From positions 2,852,001 through 2,916,000 of the forward strand of contig JAHCVI010000004.1 in assembly GCA_019096155.1 (NCBI GenBank): a stretch of 64,000 bases of DNA, given 5' to 3'. The first letter of the stretch is position 1. Each line of letters begins with the position of its first letter. Both the position numbers and the translations under genes were made by a program. Below are positions 1 through 9,713 of this stretch, in pieces. The notes beneath the pieces are model-generated. The model was not told the origin of the DNA. It was given only the letters and a program-made list of their open reading frames with translations, and made no database searches. The DNA is from Staphylotrichum longicolle (taxonomy: Eukaryota > Ascomycota > Sordariomycetes > Sordariales > Chaetomiaceae).

Positions 1-495
1 TTCTTGTCGAGATGGGAGAGTGCGCGGAGGGCCTCGGTGAGTGCGGCCGTTGTGTGGTAGTTGTCGATTCCAGAAAGTCGCGGAACGGCAAACGGCATGA
101 CGGAAGGCCTGGGCTTGGCTCAAAAAATTATCGGCCAAAACGATCCCCTGCGCCGCCGATTGCCGGGCTTTCTTCGGACGGCTTTGCCCGCTGCGCAAGC
201 TGACTGGCACCAGCTGCAGGACAGTTGGCAGCCAAGACCTCAGCTGTCAATGCTTTTGGTCCAAGGGTCAGGGAGCTCTCTCTGCCTGCGATTGCGTAGA
301 AGCAACATCGCAACTTCAACGAACGAACCACCGAGAGCTTAGCTGTCAGCTGCCTACCACAACCACACTCATTCAATCTACGTTTTCTTTTCACGACCAT
401 TCCGACAGTCGAAACACGGGCTTGACAGACAACCGATCCACCCAGCCCCCCACAGCAGATTCAATTTCCTTTTCTTTGCTCTTTCTCCCTCCATT
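1..495. other. 5' flank of the YIP1-family gene
   Basis: No coding region is supported here. Short open frames occur on both strands but none has convincing composition. The last part, from about 462, is pyrimidine-rich (runs of tttcc, ctttgctctttctccctcc) and leads directly into the start codon at 496, as is common in the 5' leaders of filamentous ascomycete genes. The promoter and untranslated leader of the next gene probably lie here. Confidence 0.5.
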
Positions 496-1567
496 ATGTC
501 ACAGTACTACGGCGCACCGCCGAACCAGGGCTACGCTCCCTCAGGCGCCCAGAACCTCCAGTTCTACTCGTCCAACTACGCACAACCAGTATCCGGCCAT
601 GCGACGCCATCACAAGCATCCTACGGCTACGGCGGACCCACCTCCGGAGCCTACGGCGCCTCGGCCTCCTTCAACTCGGGATTTGGCGACGCATCAGACG
701 TGTCGGGGCGTATGGGCGAGCAGGGCGGTCTGCGGACAGGCTGGCTAGCCGCATTCTCAACAGAAGGTTACCCAGGCGAGCCACCGCTGCTAGAAGAGTT
801 GGGCGTGAACGTCGGGCATATTGGAACCAAGGTGCGTCCCCTCCACTCCATCACCCCTTCCCCAACCCCCCCTCTCCATCACCTGTCGCTAACAGCCCAC
901 CCCCATCCAGACCCTCGCCGTGCTCAACCCCTTCAGCCGTGTCGACCAACACCTCATGGACGACAGCGACCTCGCCGGCCCGCTCTTCTTCTTCCTCCTC
1001 TACGGCACCTTCCTCCTCCTCTCGGGCCGCGTCCACTTCGGCTACATCTACGGCCTCGCCGTCTTCGGCTCCTTCCTCCTCCACGGAATCCTCTCCCTCA
1101 TGGCGCCCTCCACCACCCCAGACCACCACGCCGCCGGCTCCTCCACCCCGTCCTACCCGGGCGTGGGCGGCGGCGTGGCGCCCGCCTACCCCTCCGCCTC
1201 TTCCTCCGCCTCCGCCACCGCCATGGGCAGCAGCGGCGGCAGCAAGCCCGGCTCGTCGGGCAACCTCACGTTCGCCCGCTCGTCGTCGGTGCTGGGCTAC
1301 TGCCTGCTCCCGCTGCTCGCGACCAGCCTGGTCGGCATCTTCCTGCCGATGGACAAGCCCGTGGGCATCACGCTGACGACGGCCGCCATCATGTGGTGCA
1401 CGTGGAGCGCGAGCGGCATCTTTTGCGCCGTGGGGGGCATGAAGGGGATGCGTGCGCTCGTGGCGTATCCGCTGGCGCTGTTTTATGTCGGATTCGGCAT
1501 CATTGCCGTGTTTAGCAGTCGGGGGAGTGGGTCATTTGTCAGAGCGGCGGCTGCGGGGGCGGTGTAA
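496..1567 (+). CDS. YIP1: YIP1-family Golgi/ER membrane protein (Yip1/YIPF5 type)
   Basis: Two exons, 496-831 and 911-1567, are separated by a 79-nt intron (donor gtgcgt, acceptor ccatccag); the product is 330 residues. The N-terminal third is a cytosolic Tyr/Gly/Ser/Pro-rich tail. The splice joins LEELGVNVGHIGTK to TLAVLNPF, recreating the conserved Yip1 stretch, followed by the DLAGPL motif at the first membrane segment. About five hydrophobic segments fill the C-terminal half, ending near GFGIIAVF. Yip1 proteins bind Ypt/Rab GTPases and act in ER-to-Golgi vesicle traffic; that role is known for the family and inferred here. A Ser/Pro/Gly-rich insert of about 50 residues sits between membrane segments 2 and 3, longer than in yeast Yip1. 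The start is the first ATG after a pyrimidine-rich leader. Confidence 0.94.
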
Positions 1568-2433
1568 GATGGGGGTCTGGGTGGTTGAGCGTGGTGGTGA
1601 ATAGGGGGTTGGGGTGGCAGGGTAAGGGCGAAGGGTTGGCTGCGTGGTGCGTGGTGTGTTTCGCTAGGATACCTTCCTTACATGCAAGGCGGTCAGGAAG
1701 AGCGGTAGCTGTTATATCCGGACAATGATGCGATGAAAAGAATATAGAGATTCTAATGAAAAGAATCCAGTCGCGCTTTCGTGTCGGTGCAAATGAAGCA
1801 CGGTTGGGGATGGGGCAAGTCAGATCTGGACCAAAGCTGGAGCCCCCTATCCTCGTGCCAACCTCGACCCTTCGTCTTTCACCTCCTTGTCAAGAGCCAT
1901 GTCACGTTGCACATACGCTCACCGAGGCATCAAACCCATAAGCACAGTCCATCCATTCCCAATCCTCAACTAACCAGCCCATGCCATTTCCCTTGTACGC
2001 CGAAGCAGAAGCATTTCATGCCCACACGCATGCACGCAAACGAACTAGTATACAGGCAGGCCTCTAGAGGTAAGAGGAACGCGCCACAAAAAGCGTGTGC
2101 TCAGGCTAGGCCAAAGCTGCTGCGATTAAAAGCAAGCCGAAAAGGGAGAGAAACAAAGAGCAAGAAAGAGCAGACGAATAACAAGATGATTTAAACATGC
2201 CCTGGTTCAGAGACAGCAAAAAGGGGCCGCGCCGGACATATCTAGGTCAAGGGACGACGAAGCCCGTGATATATCTCCAACCGTCCATCCATGCATGCAT
2301 TCCAACGACCTCAGTCCGAAACCAGCGCTGAACAGGAAACACACCGAAACCCCAGCATAGACGCCGTTTCCCTCCCCTCCCCAGACTCTCAACCAAACAA
2401 CGCCCCTCAACCACCCCCCCCCCGACCCCAAAT
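1568..2433. other. Intergenic region between two convergent genes
   Basis: This holds the 3' ends of the YIP1-family gene (plus) and the RCC1-type gene (minus). It should contain both 3' untranslated regions and polyadenylation signals; AT-richer patches such as the one near 1725-1760 would suit this. The small open frames here have no recognisable features. A CCCCCCCCCC run near 2416 lies just past the RCC1 stop codon. Confidence 0.5.
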
Positions 2434-4314
2434 CTACTTGTCCTCCGGCAGCGCGCCGACAATGCCATACTGCCCGCCGGCGCCGGCAAAGACGATCTTC
2501 CTGTCGCGGATGGCGCTGTTGTCGATGCGCGTGGGCGCCTCGATGTCGTCGGTCGTGCCCTGGCCCGTCTGGTAGTTGGCCGAGAACCCCCACGAGTAGA
2601 CCTTGCCGTCGGCGGTGATGGCGAACGAGTGGTCGGTGCCGGCGGCGACGTGGACGACGTCCTTGATGTCCGGGACGACGGTGGGCACGACCAGGATGCG
2701 CGGCTTGTTGCGCTCGTCCCAGATGGTGTTGTCCTCGGAGAAGGACGCCGACGGCTGGCCGACCTGGTGCCCGTCGATGCGGCCCCAGGTGAGCAGCTCG
2801 CCCTTGCGCGTGCAGGCGAGCGAGTGGTGCTCGCCGCCCGCGATGTCGGTCACCTCGTACGGCTCGAGCGCCTTGATGAGTTGCGGGCGGAGGACGAAGC
2901 CGCCGTCCTGGCCGGCCTCGTCCTCGACGCCGAGCTCGGCGTAGTTGTTGAGGCCCCAGCCGATGACGCGGGCCTTGGTGTCGACCACGAAGGAGTGGTA
3001 CGAGCCGCAGGCGATCTTTTCGGCCTTGGCGCGCCCGGGGAGGGAGCCGACGCCCGTTGGGTAAAGGGCGGCGTGGTCGTCGCGCTCGAGGAGGCGACGC
3101 GCGAGCTGCGCCTGCTGGCCGGCGCCCCAGGCGTAGATCTTGTTCTTCTCGTCGAGCGCGAGGATGTGGTTCAGGCCAGCGGCGAGCTGCTTGATCTTGG
3201 AGAGCTCGGGGACGAGAGCGGGGGTGCGCTGGACCATGACGCGCTTGCTGAAGCCGAGGATGCCCTCGTTGCTCTTCGAAACTGTGTTAGCGCCGGGCAA
3301 CGACAAAAAAGATGGCGTGCCAACTTACTCTGAACGTGCCCCATCCGTACACCTGGCCGGTGGTGGTCAAGGCAAAGGTCGCGCTGTCGCTGGCGACAAC
3401 CTGCACCCACGTGGTGCCCTCTGGGACGTCCGAGGTGTCGACCTCGGCGGGGGTGCTCTCCTTGGGGTTCATGCCCGTGTCCTCCTCGTCGTCGGAGTCG
3501 TCCTCATCTTCAACGTCTCTCAGGCCACCGTCCCAGTTCGTATCGCGGCCGAGCGCGCCCTGATCGTTGACGCCCCACGTCAGGATCTTGTTGTCTTGGG
3601 TCAGGGCGGCAACGTGCATGCCGCCGCAGGCGACCTGCACGACGCCCTTGAGGTTGTGGTTTAGGCGCGGACGCTTGACATCGATGGGCTTCTTGCCGTC
3701 GACGCGGACACTGCCAAGACCGAGCTCGCCGGCGGTACCCTCGCCGAAGACGAAAATGTCCATGACCTGGGATGGCGCCTCGTTGATCGCCTTGAGCTCG
3801 CGCGCGACGCGCTTGGGTGCCGCCTTTGGAGCAGCCACCTTCCTCTTCTTTTCCGGGGCGGGTGCGGGCTCGGCCTTCTTCGCGCGCTTGGTGCCGCGCT
3901 TCTCGCCGTCAGTCTGGGCGTCGCCCACAACATCATCGGCAACCTCCTCGTTGTCCTCGCCGTCGCGCTTGCGCTTCACGCCATTGGTCTGTGGGGCGCC
4001 GGCCTCGTTCTCCTTGTCAGAGCCCTCGGAGGCCTTAGCAGTCTTCTTGGTGGCGGGGGCCGCAGCAGCCTTCTTGGGCGCAGCCGCTGCGGTCTTCTTG
4101 GGAGCTGCGGGTTTCTTTGTCTTGGTTGCAGTCTTCGTGGTCGCGGCAGGCTTACTGTCTTTCTTCGCGCAGCAGCAGCAGCAGCAGCAGTGGTAGTCTT
4201 CTTTGGCGCTTCAGACTTGCTCGCGGGTGCCTTCTTAGTCGCAGTCGCGGTTTTGGTCTTTTTGGTGGCCGTAGCGGTCTCGGCCGCGGCAGCGGCAGCT
4301 CTCTTGGGAGGCAT
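2434..4314 (-). CDS. RCC1-family Ran guanine nucleotide exchange factor
   Basis: Exon 3329-4314 holds a Lys/Ala-rich, probably nuclear-targeting N-terminus starting MPPKRAAAAAAE, then KRKRDGED and the first RCC1 repeats (VFGEGTAGELGLG, VACGGMHVAALT, WGVNDQGALG). A 55-nt intron (3274-3328, donor gtaagt, branch gctaac, acceptor AAG) joins YGWGTFR to SNEGILGFS; exon 2434-3273 carries the remaining repeats (LDEKNKIYAWGAGQ, VIGWGLNNYAELG, CTRKGELLTWG, ADGKVYSWG) and ends PEDK. These blades form the seven-bladed propeller that catalyses nucleotide exchange on Ran on chromatin (family knowledge; yeast Srm1, fission yeast Pim1). The frame from the ATG does not match the downstream frame: it changes inside or next to the (GCA)n run at 4169-4190. 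As the family is essential, an indel in the sequence is the likeliest cause. Confidence 0.92.
4169..4190. repeat. (GCA)n trinucleotide repeat inside the RCC1-type gene
   Basis: About seven GCA/CAG units code for an Ala run on the minus strand. The reading frame from the start codon and that of the RCC1 domain part company here, so the repeat is the likely site of a one-base (or equivalent) length change. Confidence 0.85.
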
Positions 4315-5508
4315 GGTTGGGTGTGGTTCGATGCGCGGTACTCTCGGAGATGATGGTACAGTGTAGCAGGCGCAATGAAAAGGGTCAACTCGATTGTAAT
4401 GGGTCGATGTATGAGTAAAAGATGCGACCAAGTCCAGATGCAGCAACTTCTTTTGTCGCGAAGACGAGGTTGTTGACAGAGTTGATGAAGTGTGGGAGTT
4501 GGGCAAAGAGGTCGAGGAATTTTAACATGCAAGGCGCGACTTTTTTGGGCTGCAACTCGAGTTTTTGTTTTGGCCTCCGGGGCGCTCAGCACAGCGCCTC
4601 AATAGGCAACGCGGGGTCCCACAATAACCGCATCCGGCGATGGAATCCATTGTTCCTCCAACCCACCAGCAGGTCAACAGTACTTGCAGTCATTCGGTAT
4701 CTTCAAGAGCCAGGCCTGTTTCCCCGGCAGCTTTGCATTGTTTGCAGTCCAATTGGCACCATCCGCTCAGCAATTGATCCGATTTTCAAGCCAGGGTTGT
4801 CCCCAATTGCTGTCCGGTTCTTCAATGAGCTCATAGGCTCCGTGCGCCGCAGGTACCCGGGTACCCCCTGTCCAACCCCAAATCCTGGAGAATTCTGCCA
4901 GGCGGTGGTCGGAGTCAAGTGCACCTCAGCTCCCCTGCCCTGTCGTTGCTCCCTGCCCGAGGTGACAATCTGGCCAAACCTCGATATCAAGCGATCACCC
5001 GACCCACTTTTGGGTCTCATGGCACCACCACACCAGAGCCAGAGCGCGTCTTGGCTCATCGTCGGAATGTTTGACAATGCCAAGACGCACTCTGCGCCAC
5101 ACACTCATTTGGAGGGCTGGCAGCCTCTCAAGCCTTTGTGACATGCGTCCAATGCGTGATTGGGCTGTGGGTTCGTCAAGAGAAATTACGTCCCCAGCGG
5201 CAAGTCCAGGATCGCAAGACAGACACATCAACCAATTTCCTCGCCATCGCTTCTTCCACCTCAAATACAGCGCTTGTCAATTCAAGTTGCCTCTACCAGT
5301 CTAGGTAACATACTCAAGGAAATTCTCGTCTATCGCTGGTCCCTCAGCAAACACACATGCAACCCATCTCCTGGTAAAGCCCATGGGCTCTCTTGCCCGC
5401 AAACCTGACATTGCCGCCGAGACGACGCCGCTTCCCGGCGCGAGATGGCTTCCCTTGAAGTTTGTCCAAACGGGACTGCAACAGCAGCTCGCCCTGCACC
5501 TCGTCCTC
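4315..5508. other. Upstream region of the RCC1-type gene
   Basis: Nearly 1.2 kb with no supported gene. An open frame on the plus strand (about 4422-5141) lacks recognisable motifs, covers the RCC1 promoter and is probably chance. A perfect 14-bp palindrome GGTACCCGGGTACC lies at 4852-4865. Promoter elements of the RCC1-type gene and the 3' end of the next minus-strand ORF are expected here. Confidence 0.45.
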
Positions 5509-6138
5509 CTAAGTCAACTGAGGGAAGAGATACACCGGGGTGCAGCCAGAAAAGACCGGTGTACATCTTGGGTAGAGGGGGTCCCGAGAGCGGACCCTGT
5601 CAACACCAGTCGGGGTTCCGATGAGAGGGGCGGCGGTCGAAACAGAAGTGCCAGTAGAAATGAAATGAAGCCACAGACGCGCTCTTCTACCCCTTGGGCG
5701 TCCCTGAGAAATCCTGGCGAGAGGGCCAGCGCCAGGGGCGGGCAAAGGAATATCGGGGATGGAAATACCGACACGGTCAGCGTGTCCACCATTCGCGCCG
5801 GCAATAGTGCCTGGGAGTGTGTTGTCAGGGTCGACGCGCTTGTTCGGGCCTTCTTCGTGAGCATCCTCGTCGGAGTCGAAAAGATCCTGCAAGTCCGCCC
5901 CGATACCGATTGTCAAGCCATCGTCATCATCGACCACGCCGTGATCGGTCTCTCCGTTTCGGTGCTCTCCATTCTGGCGCGTTACGTTCTGGTGCTCTCC
6001 GTCCGAGGGTTGATGTCCGCCATTGTGGTTCACTCCGTCATTGAATGCATGCTGGCTCGGCTGTCCGTTCTGGTGCTCCCTGTCCGGAGGCTGGGAACCA
6101 GGACCGCAGTTGTTTCCGTTCGATCTTTGATGAGACAT
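5509..6138 (-). CDS. Hypothetical Asn/Gln/His/Gly-rich protein
   Basis: An ATG-started minus-strand frame of 209 residues. The first 65 residues are hydrophilic with imperfect repeats of a Glu-His-Gln-Asn-Gly unit (DREHQNG, DGEHQN, NGEHRNG). An acidic stretch follows (VVDDDDGLTIG, DLFDSDEDAHEEG), then a Pro/Gly/Ala-rich segment and a C-terminal part that looks less coding. I do not recognise a domain. The acidic patch and repeats argue for real coding in the first 150 residues; the last 60 may belong to an unrecognised intron or 3' region. The opposite strand is also open over most of the same interval, which weakens the call. Confidence 0.42.
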   Translation of the reverse strand: MSHQRSNGNNCGPGSQPPDREHQNGQPSQHAFNDGVNHNGGHQPSDGEHQNVTRQNGEHRNGETDHGVVDDDDGLTIGIGADLQDLFDSDEDAHEEGPNKRVDPDNTLPGTIAGANGGHADRVGISIPDIPLPAPGAGPLARISQGRPRGRRARLWLHFISTGTSVSTAAPLIGTPTGVDRVRSRDPLYPRCTPVFSGCTPVYLFPQLT

Positions 6139-6369
6139 CGCAGATGCTGAAAGGTTAACGTTGGAAGCAGCGTTCTTCGCGGGAATCGAATTCGCTCAAA
6201 GTAAATCGCAGACACAAAATCCGTAACAAGTCCACACGTTCCCTCCCAAATGCCTTGTGCCGTTCCAAGATGCCAGAAAACCAACCCAATCTCTTCAACG
6301 CCGCCGACGCCGTTCCCTCAAAGGCAGTTCAGGCACTGCCCTACACTCCGCGTCAAAGTCGACCCGGAT

Positions 6370-6956
6370 TTACTGCTTGGTCGTGAAGTCCGTCTCGTGC
6401 TCAGACGGGTTGAAGCCACCGTCCGCAGCCTTGGAGCATGTGCAGGAGCCTGTGACATTGTTAGCATCCTGTCACCACATCCCAGTGCCGCCCTGGGCAA
6501 TGAGAAAAAAATAAAGAATGCTCACCAGAGGCACGGCAGCCGCAGTCGCAGGTGTCGCCGCACGGCTTCTTGTTCTCAGAGTCGGCCCGGGCACAGTTGC
6601 ACTGACCGGCGGGCGGGGAGCGGCACGAGCAGCGGGCGCCCTCAACCGAGTTCTCGGTGCTGGCCTTTTCGCAGTTGCAGTGCAGAGCGGATTGCTTACC
6701 GCAGGAGCAGGTTGCTTGCTGGGCTGGGACAAGAAAGAAAACAAATTAGTGATGTGCTGAGGCTAAAGAGACAATCTTAGGTAGGGCCGTTGTCGTGATA
6801 AGAGGATGCTTCGCTCTCCGCCGGAGGTTGGTGGAGGGTTTTGAGGTGCGGTGGGAAAAAGAGGAAAAGGGATGAAGTTGGGTCAGAGTGGAATATGGAC
6901 ATACCGCAGACGCACTCGGCGCTCTTGCCGCAGCAGGTGGAAGCCTTGGAAGCCAT
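6370..6956 (-). CDS. Cys-rich DUF7871 / metallothionein-like protein
   Basis: Three exons, 6905-6956, 6526-6723 and 6370-6449, code for 109 residues. Intron 1 is 181 nt (donor gtatgt, acceptor gtcccag), intron 2 is 76 nt (gtgagc, tcacag); both are phase 1. The protein runs MASKASTCCGKSAECVCAQQ and continues with repeated CxC and CxxxxC units (ATCSCGKQSALHCNCEKAS, RCSC, QCNC, CGDTCDCGC, CTCSKA), ending FNPSEHETDFTTKQ. The layout matches a small fungal Cys-rich family (DUF7871) described as metallothionein-like; binding of Cu(I) or Zn(II) through the roughly 20 Cys is inferred. There is no signal peptide, so it should be cytosolic. A TATA-like element is 215 nt upstream, fitting an inducible gene. 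Confidence 0.87.
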
Positions 6957-7916
6957 TGCTGTTGTTGTGTTTTGGGGTGTTTGTGTGAAGTGGAAGGTGT
7001 GAGTTTGCGATGTGGCGTGATAAGCTGAGCGGGCAGGTGTTGTCAAGCAACTGGTTGTGTTTTGAAGGAGGATCGAGTCCGCAAAGGTAGACTGAGGAAA
7101 GTTGAGTTCTGTGAGTTGATGCCAGATACCAAGAACCCTTCTGCCCCGAGAAAGAGCGATGGAGGGCAACTTATACCCCTTTGGGATGAGAGTCGTTGGC
7201 GGCGAGGCTGCAAGCTGAAACTGTGGGTCCCCAACGCCGCCGTGGTTAGGCACGACCAGATCGGGTCATTGCTGGTTCTCTGATTGGATGAACAGACCCG
7301 CTCTGGCCAATGGGACGCGTGGTATTTCACATCATCATTCTTGATGATACGGCTGAGACTTGACCTCCTTCCATGATGAGGTCAACCTACAGCGCTCATT
7401 GGCCGTCGGTTGGCCTTCGTACCTGCAGACACTCGGTGGCACCACTTCCGGCCAAAGTCTGGAGACTTCCACGCTTGGGTGGGACTGCTGCCAGTCGTGA
7501 ACGCAGGGAGGAGGCACTTTCCTCCTTCCTGTTTGGCGTGCCTGGAATTCTGACAATTGGCTCATCCGACGGGGCGCTGCAGTCGCATGTGCCACAACAG
7601 CACCCCGAGTTCATGTGGTTATTTTCGCGCTCTGTCTCCGTTTGCGCCACACTGACATGGAAAAGGCGCCAACATGGAGGGGGAGAATCCCAACACTGAC
7701 TACCGGAATGCAGCTATGCTGAGCAACCTGGAAGTTCGGCTCTGCCGTCCTGTCTGTCGGAGTTGGTGTTTGCACTGTCCGGACTTCGGAACGGGGCATG
7801 GCTCCTGGAGTGCAGGCGGTACGGAGTTGCCTGAAACCAAGTTGGCGCTGGCGCTTGTGTCTTTGGGAGGCTGTGACTGCGCGGGTTTATCTCACTCAGC
7901 ATGCAGGCTATCGCCC
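6957..7916. other. Intergenic region with a possible tiny Cys-rich ORF
   Basis: This is the promoter side of the Cys-rich gene and the 3' side of the methyltransferase gene. A minus-strand frame at 7396-7650 contains MNSGCCCGTCDCSAP, a dense Cys cluster next to a metallothionein-like gene, followed by ordinary hydrophilic sequence and a possible splice donor (CTGCAG|gtacga). I cannot show that it is expressed. Nothing else coding was seen. Confidence 0.35.
7171..7176 (-). promoter_or_regulatory. TATA-like box upstream of the Cys-rich gene
   Basis: On the minus strand this reads GTATAA within GGGGTATAAG, 215 nt before the start codon at 6956. The GGGG next to it resembles half of a stress-response (AGGGG) element. 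The assignment rests on position and sequence only. Confidence 0.4.
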
Positions 7917-9086
7917 TCATTCCTGCCTCCCAAACAGATACACCTCTACCTCCTGCCCTTCGCTGTCAAGGTGAGGAAGGGGCAAAACCGTATCTTCCCG
8001 CACGAACCATCCCTCTGCAGACATCAGGTCGAAGAAGGTTCTCTCGGATGAGTGCCTCAGCTTGGTGGCAACGAGAACCTCGGTCTTGACACGCTGTTCC
8101 AGAGTCGCAGAGTGGCTGTGAAGGGCTGAGAGAGTCTTGACCAGGGGCGGCAGAGTGTCGGTATTGTAGGTGCAATCACACAGAGCAACGAGGTCCCACG
8201 CTCGAGACGAGGCCTGGCTGCCAAAAGCCCCATTCTTGCCCTCTTCCCAATCTAGTGCCTCGAAATCGAGGTGCGCTGACGATTCGCCGAGGCTCGCGGC
8301 CTGTCGTGCAATGTTTGCTCGAGCCTTTTCCTCTGCCTCCGGGAGATCGGTCATCAGAATACGCGGCATCTCTTTTCCTTGCCTGAGCGCCAGGACGCGC
8401 GCCAGGCCGATGCCCATTACACCGACGCCGCATCCGAGTTCCAGGATGTTCAAAGCGCGGTCTTGAGCCTGGACCTGGAGCAGGTTGCGTAGGAGCGGCA
8501 GCCGCTTGCCCGCAGTCCCGCCCGTGCCGCCCAAGCAGATGTCCTCGAGCAGTGAGACCAGGACAATACCGGAATCCCAGATGTGGCGCGCAATGCTCTC
8601 GCCAAGATCTTCCTCTATTTGCAGCGTCTGGCCGGCGGCGACGTCCCCAGCAGAGAAACGCAGGCTCCGGAAACACACAGAAGGCGCACGCCCATCACCT
8701 GGCCGGGGCATGTCGGCATAGACGGCCATGATCAACCCCTGATTGCCGGGAAGGACATCGCTCGTGGCCATTGCCGTCAGTTGCCGATTTAATGGGCGGA
8801 TCTGGATGGTTTCAATGGGCTGCGGCGGCAGCGGCAGGTCCAGCTTGAGCACTCTCATGCCTGCGCGCCATGTTGGGGGGCTGTTCTGCGTCAGATTGAC
8901 GGGAACAAGCTGGTCCTTCCCATCCTTGTGTAGCGTGTACGCGCCGACGACGGCGAGCTGGATGGGGTTGCGCGGAGAGAGGAAAGCGTCACTGAGGTCG
9001 GTGGTGATGGTCAGGACAACTTTGACGGTTGCCTGGGATCGGCCTGCCTGCACCTCGGGTGGCCGGCAGAATCTTATGTAGTGCAT
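7917..9086 (-). CDS. Family-16 SAM-dependent methyltransferase (METTL21/EEF-KMT-like)
   Basis: A single exon of 389 residues starts MHYIRFCRPPEV. The first 150 residues form a beta-rich N-terminal region; the Rossmann methyltransferase domain follows. Motif I is ILELGCGVGVMGIGLA at about 214-229, the acidic end of strand 2 is MTDLPE at about 246-250, LDWEEG lies near 279-284, and the post-motif DLVALCDCTYNTDTL near 298-312 replaces the family's usual D-x-x-Y signature. A DSGIVL block at about 171-176 lines the cofactor pocket. Family members methylate lysines on translation factors and chaperones; the substrate here is unknown. An in-frame ATG 46 codons upstream exists, but MHYIRF begins the compact, conserved-looking part. 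It diverges from the deaminase gene across 627 bp. Confidence 0.9.
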   Translation of the reverse strand: MHYIRFCRPPEVQAGRSQATVKVVLTITTDLSDAFLSPRNPIQLAVVGAYTLHKDGKDQLVPVNLTQNSPPTWRAGMRVLKLDLPLPPQPIETIQIRPLNRQLTAMATSDVLPGNQGLIMAVYADMPRPGDGRAPSVCFRSLRFSAGDVAAGQTLQIEEDLGESIARHIWDSGIVLVSLLEDICLGGTGGTAGKRLPLLRNLLQVQAQDRALNILELGCGVGVMGIGLARVLALRQGKEMPRILMTDLPEAEEKARANIARQAASLGESSAHLDFEALDWEEGKNGAFGSQASSRAWDLVALCDCTYNTDTLPPLVKTLSALHSHSATLEQRVKTEVLVATKLRHSSERTFFDLMSAEGWFVREDTVLPLPHLDSEGQEVEVYLFGRQE

Positions 9087-9713
9087 GCCGTGAGAGGGGT
9101 GCTGTGTGAGTCTGTGAGTCCGTGAGCGGCGAGCGGCGAGCCTCACGTTGGTGCGGGATGTGAGTGGTGTTGTTGGATGAGAGCAGCACAAAGAGGGAAA
9201 TTTCTGATATTCAGACCATGCCATGTGTTGAGGTTACACTATGGGGTTAGGGTTGCAGTTCTGTTGGCTCAACAGACACACACCTTCCTTCAAGCTCCGC
9301 CTCAGTTCAACTTTAGCAACTTTAGCGGATTCATCAACCAATCTCATCTCTAAACCCCTCCTCCGGCACTTCACGAGCACCAACCATGGCGAGCATGGCA
9401 AACACATCGCTGTCACATCATTACCCACTCGTTCTCCGATAAGAAATGGCGGACCACGACCCCACATTTCTCTCCTGTCCGATTCCCGGCGCCACCAGAT
9501 AAGAGGTTCCGGAACCGAAGCGATGCGGGCCCTGCCGATGCTCGTCGCTTGGCCCTCGGCCGGTGCCGGGTCCCGGATCGTTGCTCGGTCGAGGACTGGG
9601 GGATGATAAACCATCCATCGGCCTCAACCACACCGAGGCCCATTGCATATCTGTTGCAAGTCTCGAGCGTTTCAGGAACCATCCCAACACAAACCGTCTC
9701 CCACGTTTCCAGC
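9087..9713. promoter_or_regulatory. Divergent promoter of the methyltransferase and deaminase genes
   Basis: These 627 bp separate start codons on opposite strands, so both promoters must lie here. It contains GGGTTAGGGTT at 9244-9254, nearly two telomeric (TTAGGG) units, matching the 'telobox' bound by Tbf1/TRF-like factors in other eukaryotes. Small open frames in the interval lack any recognisable feature. Confidence 0.5.

Noticed and set aside
496..1515. 339-codon uninterrupted frame read through the YIP1 intron
   Set aside because: Reading past position 831 gives an Arg/Pro-rich sequence, while splicing 832-910 restores the conserved Yip1 protein.
2629..3333. 234-codon plus-strand frame
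   Set aside because: Antisense to the RCC1 repeats.
4852..4865. Perfect palindrome GGTACCCGGGTACC
   Set aside because: Short, made of two restriction-site-like halves; expected occasionally by chance and no partner sites nearby.
4422..5141. 239-codon plus-strand frame
   Set aside because: No motif, overlaps the RCC1 promoter region, amino-acid use looks random.
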